From positions 186,001-250,000 of the forward strand of contig JAIETP010000014.1 in NCBI GenBank assembly GCA_019744975.1: 64,000 nt of DNA. The letters run 5' to 3'. This stretch comes from Burkholderiales bacterium. GTDB taxonomy: Bacteria; Pseudomonadota; Gammaproteobacteria; Burkholderiales; SG8-41. The notes under the pieces are model-generated. The model ran no database searches. It saw only the letters and a program-made list of their open reading frames with translations, and was not told the origin of the DNA. Within the stretch, counting starts at the first letter, position 1. Each line of letters begins with the position of its first letter. Of the stretch, positions 55,632 through 64,000 are shown piece by piece. The position numbers and the translations under genes were made by a program.

Positions 55632-55856
55632 ATGTCGGGTATCCCGGTTCTGAAGCCCCGCGAGGTCATCGCGATTCTCACTGCACTGGGTTTTGTTGAA
55701 GTGCGACAACGCGGCTCACACAAACAGTTCCGCCATCCCGATGGTCGTGCGACCACCGTGCCGTTCCACACTGGTCGTGACTTATCGCCGATCCTCGTGC
55801 GCCAGATCGCCAAGGACATAGGCTTGACCACCGAGCAATTTATCCAGCACCGCTAA
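55632..55856 (+). CDS. hicA: HicA-family mRNA interferase toxin
   Basis: This 74-residue double-stranded-RNA-binding-fold toxin has PVLKPREVIAILTALGFVEV, then RQRGSHKQFRHPDG with the catalytic His in GSHKQF, and ends RDLSPILVRQIAKDIGL. The order hicB-hicA is the reverse of the classic arrangement but common. It seems complete. Confidence 0.92.
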   Translation: MSGIPVLKPREVIAILTALGFVEVRQRGSHKQFRHPDGRATTVPFHTGRDLSPILVRQIAKDIGLTTEQFIQHR

Positions 55857-55977
55857 GTCCCGGTTTGATATATTTTCCAGCCACCAGACTGTGGTACTAA
55901 AAACACCAAGGCGATATAACTCAAAAAAACCGCCACATCTAAATCCACTGCTGCAATTTTCCGCGAGGAGGCTGAAA

Positions 55978-56964
55978 ATGGGCAAAACGAAAATGCCGCT
56001 GCTCGGACTGGCTGGATGCGCCACGGCGCTGATGCTGCTGACCGGCGCGGTGCAGGCGCAGAAATATCCCGAACGCCCGGTACGCCTGGTCGTGCCCTAC
56101 CCCTCCGGCGCCAGCTCCAACGACATCCTTGCCCGGCAGATCGCACCAAAACTCACCGAGCGCCTGGGCCACAACGTCGTGGTCGACAATCGTTCCGGCG
56201 CCAGCGGCAACATCGGTGCGGAGCTGGTGGCGCGTTCACCGGCCGACGGCCACACGCTGCTCTATGGCACCGGCGGCCTGTTCTCGATCGGACCACATCT
56301 CTACAAAAAACTCGCCTACAGCCCGGACAGGGACCTCGCACCGGTGGCGCTGGTTGCCGTGGTGCCGTACATGCTGGTCATCAACGCCTCGTTGCCGGTG
56401 AAAAACCTGGCGGAGTTCATTGCCTACGCCAAGTCGCGTCCGGGGAAACTGTCCTTCGCCTCGTCCGGCGTCGGCGGCACACCGCACCTGTGCATTGAGA
56501 TGCTCAAGATGATGGCAGGCATCGACCTGTTGCATGTGCCGTACAAAGGCGGCGCGCCGGCGGTGGTGGATACCATCGCCGGTCAGACCCAGGCCTACTG
56601 CGCCGGCCTTGCGGCGACCATGCCCCATGTCAATTCCGGAAAATTGCGCGCACTCGGCGTGACCACGCTGAAACGTTCGTCCGGCGCGCCGGACATGCCG
56701 ACGCTCGACGAGCAGGGACTGAAGGGTTTCGACGTCAATTCCTGGGGCGCGATCTTCGTTCCGGCAAAAACCCCGAAACACGCGGTGCAGAAACTGCACA
56801 GCACGCTGGCCGCGGTGATGGAAACCGACGACATGCGCAACACACTGATCAAGCAGGGCATGGATCCGCTGTTCCTCGGCCCGCAGCAACTCGCCGACCT
56901 GATCAGGACGGAGTCGGCCAACTGGGCGAAGGTGATCAAAACCGCGGGCATCAAGCTGGAATAA
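55978..56964 (+). CDS. Bug-family tripartite tricarboxylate transporter substrate-binding protein
   Basis: This 328-residue periplasmic receptor has a signal peptide (LLGLAGCATALMLLTGAVQAQ), then the Bug signature YPERPVRLVVPYPSGASSNDILARQI, NRSGASGNIGAELVA and the HVPYKGGAPAVVDTIAGQ segment. A strong ribosome site (GAGGAGG) precedes ATG 55978. No TctA/TctB membrane genes are nearby, as is usual for orphan Bug receptors in betaproteobacteria. The ligand cannot be predicted, but carboxylates are typical. The upstream Cys in the signal is probably not a lipobox. Confidence 0.93.
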   Translation: MGKTKMPLLGLAGCATALMLLTGAVQAQKYPERPVRLVVPYPSGASSNDILARQIAPKLTERLGHNVVVDNRSGASGNIGAELVARSPADGHTLLYGTGGLFSIGPHLYKKLAYSPDRDLAPVALVAVVPYMLVINASLPVKNLAEFIAYAKSRPGKLSFASSGVGGTPHLCIEMLKMMAGIDLLHVPYKGGAPAVVDTIAGQTQAYCAGLAATMPHVNSGKLRALGVTTLKRSSGAPDMPTLDEQGLKGFDVNSWGAIFVPAKTPKHAVQKLHSTLAAVMETDDMRNTLIKQGMDPLFLGPQQLADLIRTESANWAKVIKTAGIKLE

Positions 56965-57193
56965 AATCAGGATTAATATTTCAATAAAAACAATGGGTTA
57001 TAAAATCCGCCCGGACAGGCAATACCCCTGGTCATCCCCCATGCGCCGGGCGTTGTGAATACGAACAGGCGGAGTTTTCATCCCGCACACACAGGCTCTT
57101 CATCTTTCATTCCCTGCAGCAAGGGCGTAGTATTTCCGACACTTTTGGTCACGCTACCCAGTAGTGCGAATAGCCAAATAAAAACAAGTACAT

Positions 57194-57219
57194 GTAGTCA
57201 ACAGCAGTAGCCAACAGCA
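57194..57219. repeat. 13-bp tandem repeat upstream of korC
   Basis: GTAGTCAACAGCA is followed directly by GTAGCCAACAGCA, 14 bases before the TTG start at 57234. The rest of the 269-base gap (56965-57233) shows an AT-rich start and no other structure I can define. Confidence 0.6.
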
Positions 57220-57233
57220 GGCAGGAGTGTTTT

Positions 57234-59093
57234 TTGAAACCCACCGATATTGCGCACCCCGATTACTTTCATAAAGTCGTCGATTGTCAGTGGGCTTGTC
57301 CGGCCCACACCCCCGTCCCCGAATACATCCGTTTGATCGCTGCAGGTCGCTACGGCGACGCCTACATGGTCAACTGGAATTCCAATGTGTTCCCCGGCAT
57401 TCTCGGCCGCACCTGTGACCGCCCCTGTGAACCCGCCTGCCGCCGCGGCCGCGTTGAAGAAGGCAACGTCGAAATTCGCAAACCGGTTGCTCACGAACAT
57501 GGCACGCAACCGGAGCCGGTCGCGATCTGCCGGCTGAAACGTGTCGCCGCCGACAACAAGGAAGACATCAGCGCAAGACTGCCGAAAGCACCCAAACAGA
57601 AAAACGGCAAACGCATCGCCTGCATCGGTGGCGGGCCGGCTTCACTCACGGTGGCGCGCGATCTGGCGCCGCTGGGTTACGACATCACCATTTACGAAGC
57701 CGATCCCAAGGCCGGCGGCTTCATGCGCTCGCAGGTGCCGCGTTTCCGCCTGCCGGAAGCGGTGATCGACGAGGAAGTCGGTTACATCACCGGCATCGGC
57801 AACATCGAAGTCAAAACCGGCACCCGCGTCGACAGCCTGAAAAAAATACTCGCCGAAAATTATGACGCGGTGTTCGTCGGCACCGGCGCGCCGCGCGGCC
57901 GCGACCTCGACGTACCAGGCCGTGCTGAAGCCGCAAAAAACGTCCATCTCGGCATCGACTGGCTGGCCAGCGTGTCGTTCGGGCATATCGACAAGATCGG
58001 CAAACGCGTGATCGTGCTCGGCGGCGGCAATACCGCAATGGACTGCTGCCGTTCAGCGAAACGCCTGGGTGGTGAAGACGTCAAGGTCATCGTGCGTTCG
58101 GGTTACGAGGAAATGAAAGCCAGCCCCTGGGAAAAGGAAGATGCCATCGAAGAGGGCATTCCGATCCTCAATTTCCTGGTGCCGAAATCGTGCAGGGTCG
58201 AAAACGGCAAACTGACCGGAATGAGCTTCGAGAAGGTCAAAGCCGAATACGATGCCAAGGGCAAACGTAACTTGGTACCCACCGGCGAAGCGGAACAGTT
58301 TTTTGAATGCGACGATGTGCTGGTCGCCATCGGCCAGGAAAACGCTTTCCCGTGGATTGAGCGTGATGCAGGCGTCGAGTTTGATAAATGGAATATGCCG
58401 GTGGTCGACAAGGTCACCTTCCAGTCGACCAATCCGAAAGTGTTTTTCGGCGGTGACTCGGCTTTTGGCCCGAAAAACATCATCTGGGCCGTGGCCCACG
58501 GCCACGAAGCCGCGGTGTCCATCGACAAAATGTTCAGCGGCGAAGAAATGAAGGATCGCCCGCTGCCGGCCGTCACCGTGATCTCGCAGAAAATGGGCAT
58601 CCACGAGTGGAGCTACGACAACGACATCTCCGCGGCGCTGCGCAACAAGGTGCCTTGGCAGGACCAGAAACTGACGCTGAAAAACATCAAGGTTGAAGTC
58701 GAACTCGGTTTTGATGCCAAGGCCGGTTTTGCCGAAGCCCAGCGCTGCCTGAACTGCGATGTGCAGACCGTGTTCGCACCCAAGCTGTGCATAGAATGCG
58801 ACGCCTGCGTCGACATCTGCCCGATGGATTGCATCACCTTCACTGAAAACGCCGAAGAGGCGGAGCTGCGCACGCAACTCACCGCGCCCTCGCTGCATCC
58901 CGACCAGGATCTCTACGTCTCGGAAAAACTGCGCATGACCGGCCGCATCATGGCCAAGGACGAGGACGTCTGCCTGCACTGCGGGCTGTGCGCCGAGCGC
59001 TGCCCGACAGGCGCCTGGGACATGCAGAAATACCTGATCAAGATGACCCACGCGGGTCCGGGCTGCCGCAAACCGCAACGCAAGGCAGCCTGA
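57234..59093 (+). CDS. korC: FAD/NAD(P) oxidoreductase with ferredoxin domains, KorC-like subunit
   Basis: This 619-residue GltD-like protein has an N-terminal cluster domain (Cys 18, 22, 61, 65 and 69 in CQWAC and CDRPCEPAC), an FAD site IGGGPAS (131-137), a second NAD(P) site VIVLGGGNTAMDC, and a C-terminal bacterial-ferredoxin pair (CIECDACVDICPMDC and CLHCGLCAERCPTG). It would pass electrons between ferredoxin-type clusters and NADP. In Thauera and Azoarcus a third subunit of this kind accompanies 2-oxoglutarate:ferredoxin oxidoreductase. The start is TTG with AGGAG upstream. It heads the kor cluster. Confidence 0.85.
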   Translation: MKPTDIAHPDYFHKVVDCQWACPAHTPVPEYIRLIAAGRYGDAYMVNWNSNVFPGILGRTCDRPCEPACRRGRVEEGNVEIRKPVAHEHGTQPEPVAICRLKRVAADNKEDISARLPKAPKQKNGKRIACIGGGPASLTVARDLAPLGYDITIYEADPKAGGFMRSQVPRFRLPEAVIDEEVGYITGIGNIEVKTGTRVDSLKKILAENYDAVFVGTGAPRGRDLDVPGRAEAAKNVHLGIDWLASVSFGHIDKIGKRVIVLGGGNTAMDCCRSAKRLGGEDVKVIVRSGYEEMKASPWEKEDAIEEGIPILNFLVPKSCRVENGKLTGMSFEKVKAEYDAKGKRNLVPTGEAEQFFECDDVLVAIGQENAFPWIERDAGVEFDKWNMPVVDKVTFQSTNPKVFFGGDSAFGPKNIIWAVAHGHEAAVSIDKMFSGEEMKDRPLPAVTVISQKMGIHEWSYDNDISAALRNKVPWQDQKLTLKNIKVEVELGFDAKAGFAEAQRCLNCDVQTVFAPKLCIECDACVDICPMDCITFTENAEEAELRTQLTAPSLHPDQDLYVSEKLRMTGRIMAKDEDVCLHCGLCAERCPTGAWDMQKYLIKMTHAGPGCRKPQRKAA

Positions 59094-59110
59094 AATCAAA
59101 TGCATGACTC

Positions 59111-59166
59111 CGTTCGGGCTGAGCCTGTCGAAGCCCATTCACCCTTCGACAAGCTCAGGGCGAACG
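59111..59166. repeat. Common TCGACAAGCTCAG-type palindromic repeat
   Basis: A left arm ending GAGCCTGTCGAAG and a right arm starting CTTCGACAAGCTC pair at 20 of 23 positions around a 10-base loop. This is a widespread intergenic repeat of proteobacteria. It lies in the 99-base korC-korA gap. Confidence 0.8.
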
Positions 59167-59192
59167 ACCTTGGAATTTGAACTGGGAATGGA

Positions 59193-61031
59193 ATGAGACA
59201 AATCACCGCCATCAACGACTTCGTCGTCAAATTCGCCAACGTCAACGGCTCCGGCTCGGCTTCGGCCAATGAACTGTTCGCGCGCGCCATCCTGCGCATG
59301 GGTGTACCGGTCAGCCCGCGTAATATTTTCCCGTCGAACATCCAGGGCCTGCCGACCTGGTACGAGGTAAGGGTCAACGAAAAGGGCTACCAGGGCCGCC
59401 GCGGTGGTGTCGACCTGATGGTGTCGATGAACCCGCAGACCTGGGACAACGACCTGAAGGAAATCGAATCCGGCGGCTATCTGTTCTACGACAACTCCAA
59501 GCCGCTCCCGGCCAGTAAATTCCGCAACGACGTCACGCCCATCGGCATGCCGCTGACGGAAATCTGCAACACCACTTACAGCGATCCGCGCCAGCGCCAG
59601 TTGTTCAAGAACATCATTTATGTCGGCGCGCTGTCGGCGCTGCTGGATCTGGACCCCAAGGAAATCGAACAACTGTTCACCGAGCAGTACAAGGGCAAGG
59701 AAGCGCTGCTGCAGTCAAACATCAAGGCCTTGCACCTCGGCCGCGACTACGCGCTGAAACACCTGCCCTGCCCGCTGGGCATCCGGCTGCAGCGCGCCGA
59801 CAATGTCGGCGACCGGATTTTCACCGACGGCAACAGCGCGATCGCGCTGGGCGCCGTTTATGGCGGCGCTTCGGTCTGTGCCTGGTATCCGATCACACCG
59901 TCGTCGTCAGTGGCCGAAGCCTTCATCGCCTACTGCAAAAAACTGCGCACCGACACTGCCTCCGGCAAAAACAAATACGCGATCATCCAGGGCGAAGATG
60001 AGCTGGCCTCCATCGGCATCGCCATTGGCGCCGGCTGGAACGGCGCGCGTTCCTTCACCGCGACTTCCGGCCCCGGCATTTCGCTGATGTCGGAATTCAT
60101 CGGCTTGGCCTATTTCGCCGAGATTCCGGTGGTACTGGTCGACGTGCAACGCGGCGGACCGTCCACCGGCATGCCGACCCGCACCCAGCAGTCCGACCTC
60201 TTGGCCTGTGCCTATGCCTCGCACGGCGATACCAAACATGTGCTGCTGTTCCCGGAAGATCCGACCGAGTGTTTTGAGCTGACCGCGCAAGCCTTCGACT
60301 TGGCGGAGCGCTTGCAGACACCGGTGTTTGTGATGACCGATCTCGACATCGGCATGAACACCCGCCTGTGCCGGCCCTATGCCTGGGATGACAGCAGGGA
60401 ATACGACCGCGGCAAGGTGATGACTTACGAACGGCTCGATGCCGGCGCGGACTTCGGCCGTTATCTCGACGTCGATGGCGACGGCATTCCGTTCCGCACC
60501 TACCCCGGCACCCATCCAACCCGCGGCGGTTATTTCACCCGCGGCACCACCAAGAATCGTTATGCGCAGTATTCAGAAGCCGGGCCGGATTACGTCGACA
60601 ACATGCAGCGCCTGATGCGCAAGTTCGAGACCGCCAAATCGCTGGTGCCGAAACCGCTGCTCTACCCGGCGGAAAAACCGGCGCGTTTCGGCGCGATTTT
60701 CTACGGCTCGACCAGCCCTGCGATGCAGGAAGCGCTGGACACGCTGTCGGAGAAGGGTATCCACGTCAATGCGCTGCGCATCCGCGGTTTCCCTTTTGCC
60801 GACGAACTCAGCGATTTTGTCGCCTCCCACCCCTGGGTGTTCGTGATTGAGCAGAACCGCGATGCACAGCTCAAAACCCTGATGGTCACCGACGGCAAAA
60901 TCAACCCGGCACGGCTGATTTCAGTGCTGCATTACGACGGTACGCCAATCACCGCACGTTTCATTGTCGAGCAGATTTCCCGGCATGCCGGCGCACGTTC
61001 CGTGGTACCGCTGAAAAAGGCAGTTGCCTAG
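59193..61031 (+). CDS. korA: 2-oxoacid:ferredoxin oxidoreductase, fused gamma-alpha subunit (KorA-like)
   Basis: This 612-residue protein joins a gamma domain (about 1-190, with NGSGSASANELFARAILRMG and YEVRVNEKGYQGRRGG) to an alpha pyrimidine-binding domain (about 200-612, GNSAIALGAVYGGASVCAWYPITPSSSVAEAF, then EDELASIGIAIGAGWNGARSFTATSGPG and RGGPSTGMPTRTQQSDL). With KorB it oxidatively decarboxylates a 2-oxoacid to the acyl-CoA, reducing ferredoxin. The substrate is most likely 2-oxoglutarate by analogy with kor clusters, but pyruvate or other oxoacids are possible. No iron-sulfur domain is in this subunit. Confidence 0.9.
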   Translation: MRQITAINDFVVKFANVNGSGSASANELFARAILRMGVPVSPRNIFPSNIQGLPTWYEVRVNEKGYQGRRGGVDLMVSMNPQTWDNDLKEIESGGYLFYDNSKPLPASKFRNDVTPIGMPLTEICNTTYSDPRQRQLFKNIIYVGALSALLDLDPKEIEQLFTEQYKGKEALLQSNIKALHLGRDYALKHLPCPLGIRLQRADNVGDRIFTDGNSAIALGAVYGGASVCAWYPITPSSSVAEAFIAYCKKLRTDTASGKNKYAIIQGEDELASIGIAIGAGWNGARSFTATSGPGISLMSEFIGLAYFAEIPVVLVDVQRGGPSTGMPTRTQQSDLLACAYASHGDTKHVLLFPEDPTECFELTAQAFDLAERLQTPVFVMTDLDIGMNTRLCRPYAWDDSREYDRGKVMTYERLDAGADFGRYLDVDGDGIPFRTYPGTHPTRGGYFTRGTTKNRYAQYSEAGPDYVDNMQRLMRKFETAKSLVPKPLLYPAEKPARFGAIFYGSTSPAMQEALDTLSEKGIHVNALRIRGFPFADELSDFVASHPWVFVIEQNRDAQLKTLMVTDGKINPARLISVLHYDGTPITARFIVEQISRHAGARSVVPLKKAVA

Positions 61032-61035
61032 GATT

Positions 61036-61096
61036 GCGGATTGAGGAATGAGCGTCCCAATGGATCGCTTTCCTCAATCCTCACTCCTCAATCCTG
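61036..61096. repeat. Word-repeat hairpin between korA and korB
   Basis: GGATTGAGGAATGAG (left) pairs with CTCACTCCTCAATCC (right) at 14 of 15 positions. The word TTGAGGA or its complement recurs. The hairpin fills most of the 78-base gap and resembles the spacer repeats at 30223 and 34892. Confidence 0.65.
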
Positions 61097-61109
61097 ACCA
61101 AAGATTAAA

Positions 61110-62165
61110 ATGACCTATCTCGCCAAACCCAAGCTGCACCATCCCTCGCTGGCCCCGAATGCTGCGGGCTACACCCGCCGCGATTACGAGGGCAAGATCT
61201 CGACGCTCTGCGCCGGCTGCGGTCACGATTCGATTTCGGCCTCGATCATCCAGGCCTGCTGGGAACTCGACATCCAGCCGCACCGCGTCGCCAAACTCTC
61301 GGGCATCGGCTGCTCCTCAAAAACCCCGGACTATTTCCTCGGCAATTCGCACGGCTTCAACAGCGTGCACGGCCGCATGCCGTCGGTGCTGACGGGCGCC
61401 AACCTCGCCAACCGCGATTTGCTGTATCTCGGCGTATCCGGCGACGGTGATTCGGCGTCGATCGGCCTTGGCCAGTTCGCGCATTGCATTCGCCGCGGTG
61501 TGAACATGGTCTACATCGTCGAAAACAACGGCGTCTACGGCCTGACCAAGGGCCAGTTCTCCGCCACCGCAACCAAGGGTTCGAAATCCAAACGCGGCGT
61601 ATTGAACCCGGACGAACCGGTGGATCTGGTCGGCATGGCATTGCTGCTGCGCGCGACCTTCGTCGCCCGTGCCTTCTCCGGTGACAAAAAACAGCTGGTG
61701 CCGCTGATCAAGGCCGCGATCAAACATCCGGGGCCGTCGTTCATCGACGTGATCTCGCCCTGCGTCGCCTTCAACAATCACGAAGGTTCGACAAAATCCT
61801 ACGACTACGTGCGCCAGCACAACGCCGCGGTGAACCGCCTCGACTTCATCGAAAGCCGCGAGGAAATCACCGCCGACTACGCCCCGGGCGAAGTCATCAA
61901 CATCGCCCAGCACGACGGCTCACAGCTCCGCCTGCGCAAACTCGCCGCCGACTACGACCCCACCGACCGCATCAAGGCGATGAACCATGTGCAGGAGCGC
62001 GCAGCAGCCGGCGAAATCGTCACCGGCCTGCTCTACCTCGCCTCCGAAGCCGCCGATCTGCACCAGTACATCAGCACCGTGGACACCCCGCTGAACCAGC
62101 TCGGCACCAAGGAGTTGTGCCCGGGTTCGGCGGCGCTGGAGAAGATTAACGCCGGGTTGCGCTGA
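61110..62165 (+). CDS. korB: 2-oxoacid:ferredoxin oxidoreductase beta subunit (KorB-like)
   Basis: This 351-residue thiamin-diphosphate-binding subunit has STLCAGCGHDSIS, the conserved GIGCSSKTPDYFLG and the TPP motif GVSGDGDSASIG ... NNGVYGLTKGQFSAT. The Cys residues of the cluster loop are kept. It pairs with KorA. The C-terminal extension (about 300-351) is longer than in the smallest KorB proteins. The order korC-korA-korB with 78-99 base gaps suggests one transcript. Confidence 0.92.
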   Translation: MTYLAKPKLHHPSLAPNAAGYTRRDYEGKISTLCAGCGHDSISASIIQACWELDIQPHRVAKLSGIGCSSKTPDYFLGNSHGFNSVHGRMPSVLTGANLANRDLLYLGVSGDGDSASIGLGQFAHCIRRGVNMVYIVENNGVYGLTKGQFSATATKGSKSKRGVLNPDEPVDLVGMALLLRATFVARAFSGDKKQLVPLIKAAIKHPGPSFIDVISPCVAFNNHEGSTKSYDYVRQHNAAVNRLDFIESREEITADYAPGEVINIAQHDGSQLRLRKLAADYDPTDRIKAMNHVQERAAAGEIVTGLLYLASEAADLHQYISTVDTPLNQLGTKELCPGSAALEKINAGLR

Positions 62166-62280
62166 ACACTCCGGCAGTAATCTGGCGAGGGAAGGCAAGA
62201 TTACCCAAACGGGTATGTCCGGCAACTCACCACGATAACGCCCAGTGGAGGTATTTGATGATTGACCAGCGGAAGCCCCG

Positions 62281-62835
62281 ATGAAAATACACGAGCTGGT
62301 CACCCTTTGCGCCCTCGCCCGCGAAAGCGCCGACCCGATGGCCGCGATGCGCGAGGTGCTGGAAAACCTGCGCAGCAAAGTCGGCGAAATCGAGCAGGCG
62401 CTGAGTTACGTCTCCGGCACCGGCGGCAACGCGCGGCAGGTGTTTTATCGCTCGCCCGACCTGACGCTGCTCAAGGTGCGTTTTCCCAATGGCCGGCGTA
62501 CGCCGCCGCACGACCACGGCACCTGGGCCTCGATCCTGCTGCTCTCGGGCGAGGAGAAGAACACGCTGTACCGCACTGACGACGGAAAACTGCGGCGTGC
62601 CAGCGAAGTCACGCTGACGCGGGGTTCCATCCTGACCATGCGCGCGGAGACGGCGCATGTCGCGGAATGCCTGGGCGACACACCGGCGATCGGTCTGCAT
62701 GTCTACGGCGGGGACATTTTCGAACTGCCGCGCCGGATGTGGCATCCGCAGACGCTCACCGCCCACCCGCTCGACTGGGCACTCTACGAAAACTTTGCGC
62801 AAATGGCCTCGGCAGCCGCCGGCGCACCGCCCTGA
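62281..62835 (+). CDS. Cupin-fold metal-dependent protein (cysteine dioxygenase-like)
   Basis: This 184-residue protein has a cupin core with the metal-binding HxH and Glu in RTPPHDHGTWASILLLSGEEKNTLY and a second His in RAETAHVAECLG. This matches the predicted metal-dependent double-stranded beta-helix group related to cysteine dioxygenase. The substrate is unknown. It follows korB by 115 bases in the same direction and may be co-transcribed. It is not a standard kor partner. Confidence 0.8.
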   Translation: MKIHELVTLCALARESADPMAAMREVLENLRSKVGEIEQALSYVSGTGGNARQVFYRSPDLTLLKVRFPNGRRTPPHDHGTWASILLLSGEEKNTLYRTDDGKLRRASEVTLTRGSILTMRAETAHVAECLGDTPAIGLHVYGGDIFELPRRMWHPQTLTAHPLDWALYENFAQMASAAAGAPP

Positions 62836-62853
62836 TATCACCCTGGATCCTGA

Positions 62854-62868
62854 GGAGGCCATGCCTCC
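62854..62868. other. Small palindrome GGAGGC-CAT-GCCTCC
   Basis: A perfect 6-bp inverted repeat with a three-base loop lies 18 bases after the cupin gene. There is no T run close by, so it is only a weak terminator candidate. Confidence 0.35.
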
Positions 62869-62890
62869 CAAAATGACCCTTGTTGTATTC

Positions 62891-62930
62891 TCATTAAATT
62901 ATAAGTATTTGATTTTATTAATTATTTTAA
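62891..62930. repeat. AT-rich dispersed motif, copy 3
   Basis: TAAGTATTTGATTTTATTAA shares the AGTATTTGATTTTATT core with the patches at 2776 and 36729. It lies in the 201-base gap before kup, which otherwise holds only the small palindrome and the kup ribosome site. Confidence 0.55.
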
Positions 62931-63036
62931 GAATCCATCGCCCAAACCAAGTTAGCATGCACTGGCTTACTTGCTATTTGTGCGGCGCAGCATGAGAATC
63001 CCCGCTCTCCTTTAACAACAAGAAAAGGAGGCCGGC

Positions 63037-64000
63037 ATGGAAACCGACCCGCGTCTGAAACAGTCCCGCGCTGCACTCACCCTCGCCGCACTCGGCATCG
63101 TCTACGGCGACATCGGCACCAGCCCCCTCTACGCCGTCAAGGAAACCTTCGCGCCCGGCCACGGCATTCCCCTGAGCACTGAAACCATCACCGGCGGCAT
63201 CTCGGCGATTTTCTGGGCACTGATGCTGGTGGTGTCATTGAAGTACGTGGTGCTGATCATGCGCGCCCACAACAAGGGCGAGGGCGGCATCATGGCGCTG
63301 CTGGCACTGGCCTCCTCCGCCTGCAAAAACAATCCCCGCCAGTACGCCGCGATCCTGTTCGCGGGCCTGGCGGGTGCGGCACTGTTCTACGGCGACGCGG
63401 TGCTGACCCCCGCAATCTCGGTGCTCTCCGCGGTCGAAGGCCTGGAAATCGGCACCAGCGCGTTCAAACCCTATGTGCTACCGATCGCCATCGCCGTGCT
63501 GATCGTGCTGTTTTCATTCCAGCGTTACGGCACGGCGCGGGTCGGCGCCCTGTTCGGCCCCATAGTCATCCTGTGGTTCCTGGCACTCGGCGCCGCGGGC
63601 ATCCACGGCATCCTGCAGGCCCCCGCCATCCTGCAGGCGCTGAACCCCGCGCATGGTTTCGCGTTTGTGACCCAGCATGGCATTGCCTCTTTTATCGTGC
63701 TCGGCGCGGTGCTGCTGGCTTTCACCGGCGCCGAGGCGCTGTATGCCGACATGGGCCATTTCGGCAAACAGGCGATCCGCATTGCGTGGTTCAGCCTGGT
63801 GTTTCCGGCGCTGGCGCTGAATTACCTGGGCCAGGGCGCGCTGCTGATCATCAATCCAGCGGCCGTCAGCAATCCCTTTTACCTGCTGTATCCGCAGTGG
63901 GCGCTGTATCCGATGGTGGCGCTGGCCACCGCCGCAACAGTCATCGCGTCGCAGGCAACGATCTCCGGCGCCTATTCACTGACGCGACAGGCAATCCAGC
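63037..64000 (+). CDS. kup: Kup-family potassium transporter (C-terminus cut by window edge)
   Basis: The first 321 codons of a KUP/HAK/KT transporter are present. The N-terminus has the family signature [20 protein letters not shown], then many transmembrane helices, [22 protein letters not shown] and the [31 protein letters not shown] segment. It imports potassium with protons. A strong ribosome site (AAAAGGAGG) lies just before ATG 63037. The frame is open to the window end; the soluble C-terminal domain is outside. Confidence 0.95.
   Translation, partial: METDPRLKQSRAALTLAALGIVYGDIGTSPLYAVKETFAPGHGIPLSTETITGGISAIFWALMLVVSLKYVVLIMRAHNKGEGGIMALLALASSACKNNPRQYAAILFAGLAGAALFYGDAVLTPAISVLSAVEGLEIGTSAFKPYVLPIAIAVLIVLFSFQRYGTARVGALFGPIVILWFLALGAAGIHGILQAPAILQALNPAHGFAFVTQHGIASFIVLGAVLLAFTGAEALYADMGHFGKQAIRIAWFSLVFPALALNYLGQGALLIINPAAVSNPFYLLYPQWALYPMVALATAATVIASQATISGAYSLTRQAIQ

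Noticed and set aside
53985-55709. 574-codon minus-strand frame opposite lpdA, hicB and hicA
   Set aside because: Crosses three supported plus-strand genes and has shadow composition.

Overview
The window looks like chromosome of a GC-rich betaproteobacterium. The main reasons are the gene orders (argB-nucleotidase-slmA; dacC-dat-ybeD-lipB-lipA; leuS-lptE-holA-proA; gpsA-secB-grxC-rhodanese beside gpmI-envC-ctpA-moeB), a Bug-type solute receptor, a BPSS1780-type membrane protein and a lipoyl-LpdA fusion. A 2-oxoacid:ferredoxin oxidoreductase with an NAD(P)H-linked third subunit suggests a Rhodocyclales- or Sterolibacteriaceae-like anaerobe, but the order is not certain. I see no rRNA, tRNA or CRISPR array, and no gene-free stretch longer than about 300 bases.

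Layout. 1-9806 (minus): distal half of an MSHA type IV pilus locus, mshE-G-F-B-A-C-D-O-P-Q, with mshQ cut by the window edge and a terminator-like hairpin behind the probable major pilin. 9986-20337: housekeeping genes trmL, gpsA, an SH3 protein, secB, grxC, a rhodanese, a PglL/Wzy-type ligase, gpmI, envC, ctpA and moeB/thiF. 20386-23165 (minus): a small protein, slmA, a 267-bp structured repeat, a HAD nucleotidase and argB. 23329-30212: hsp20 with a near-consensus RpoH promoter, an ECF sigma/zinc-finger pair, then dacC-dat-ybeD. A second 267-bp repeat and two minus-strand genes separate ybeD from lipB-lipA. 30315-44535: a TlpA-like protein, DUF4197, polA, DUF2782, thrB, BPSS1780, uvrD, FecR-SPOR, leuS (with an in-frame repeat insertion), lptE and holA.

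44538-55856 is the accessory block: a HigBA pair, proA, a four-gene Wadjet-like SMC/nuclease defence operon (46598-52551), a complete IS1595-family insertion with 8-bp target duplications, lpdA and a HicBA pair. 55978-64000 carries a Bug receptor, the korC-korA-korB-like oxidoreductase cluster, a cupin protein and the start of a Kup potassium transporter.

The most interesting signals are four. The first is the Wadjet-like operon with its compact SMC and a DPDPAG TOPRIM nuclease. The second is the pair of 267-bp nested-hairpin elements with a compensatory base change, whose ends supply stop codons to neighbouring genes. The third is the repeat exonised in frame into leuS. The fourth is a recurring habit of 12-14 bp tandem repeats and AT-rich or word-like repeats at gene 5' ends and spacers.
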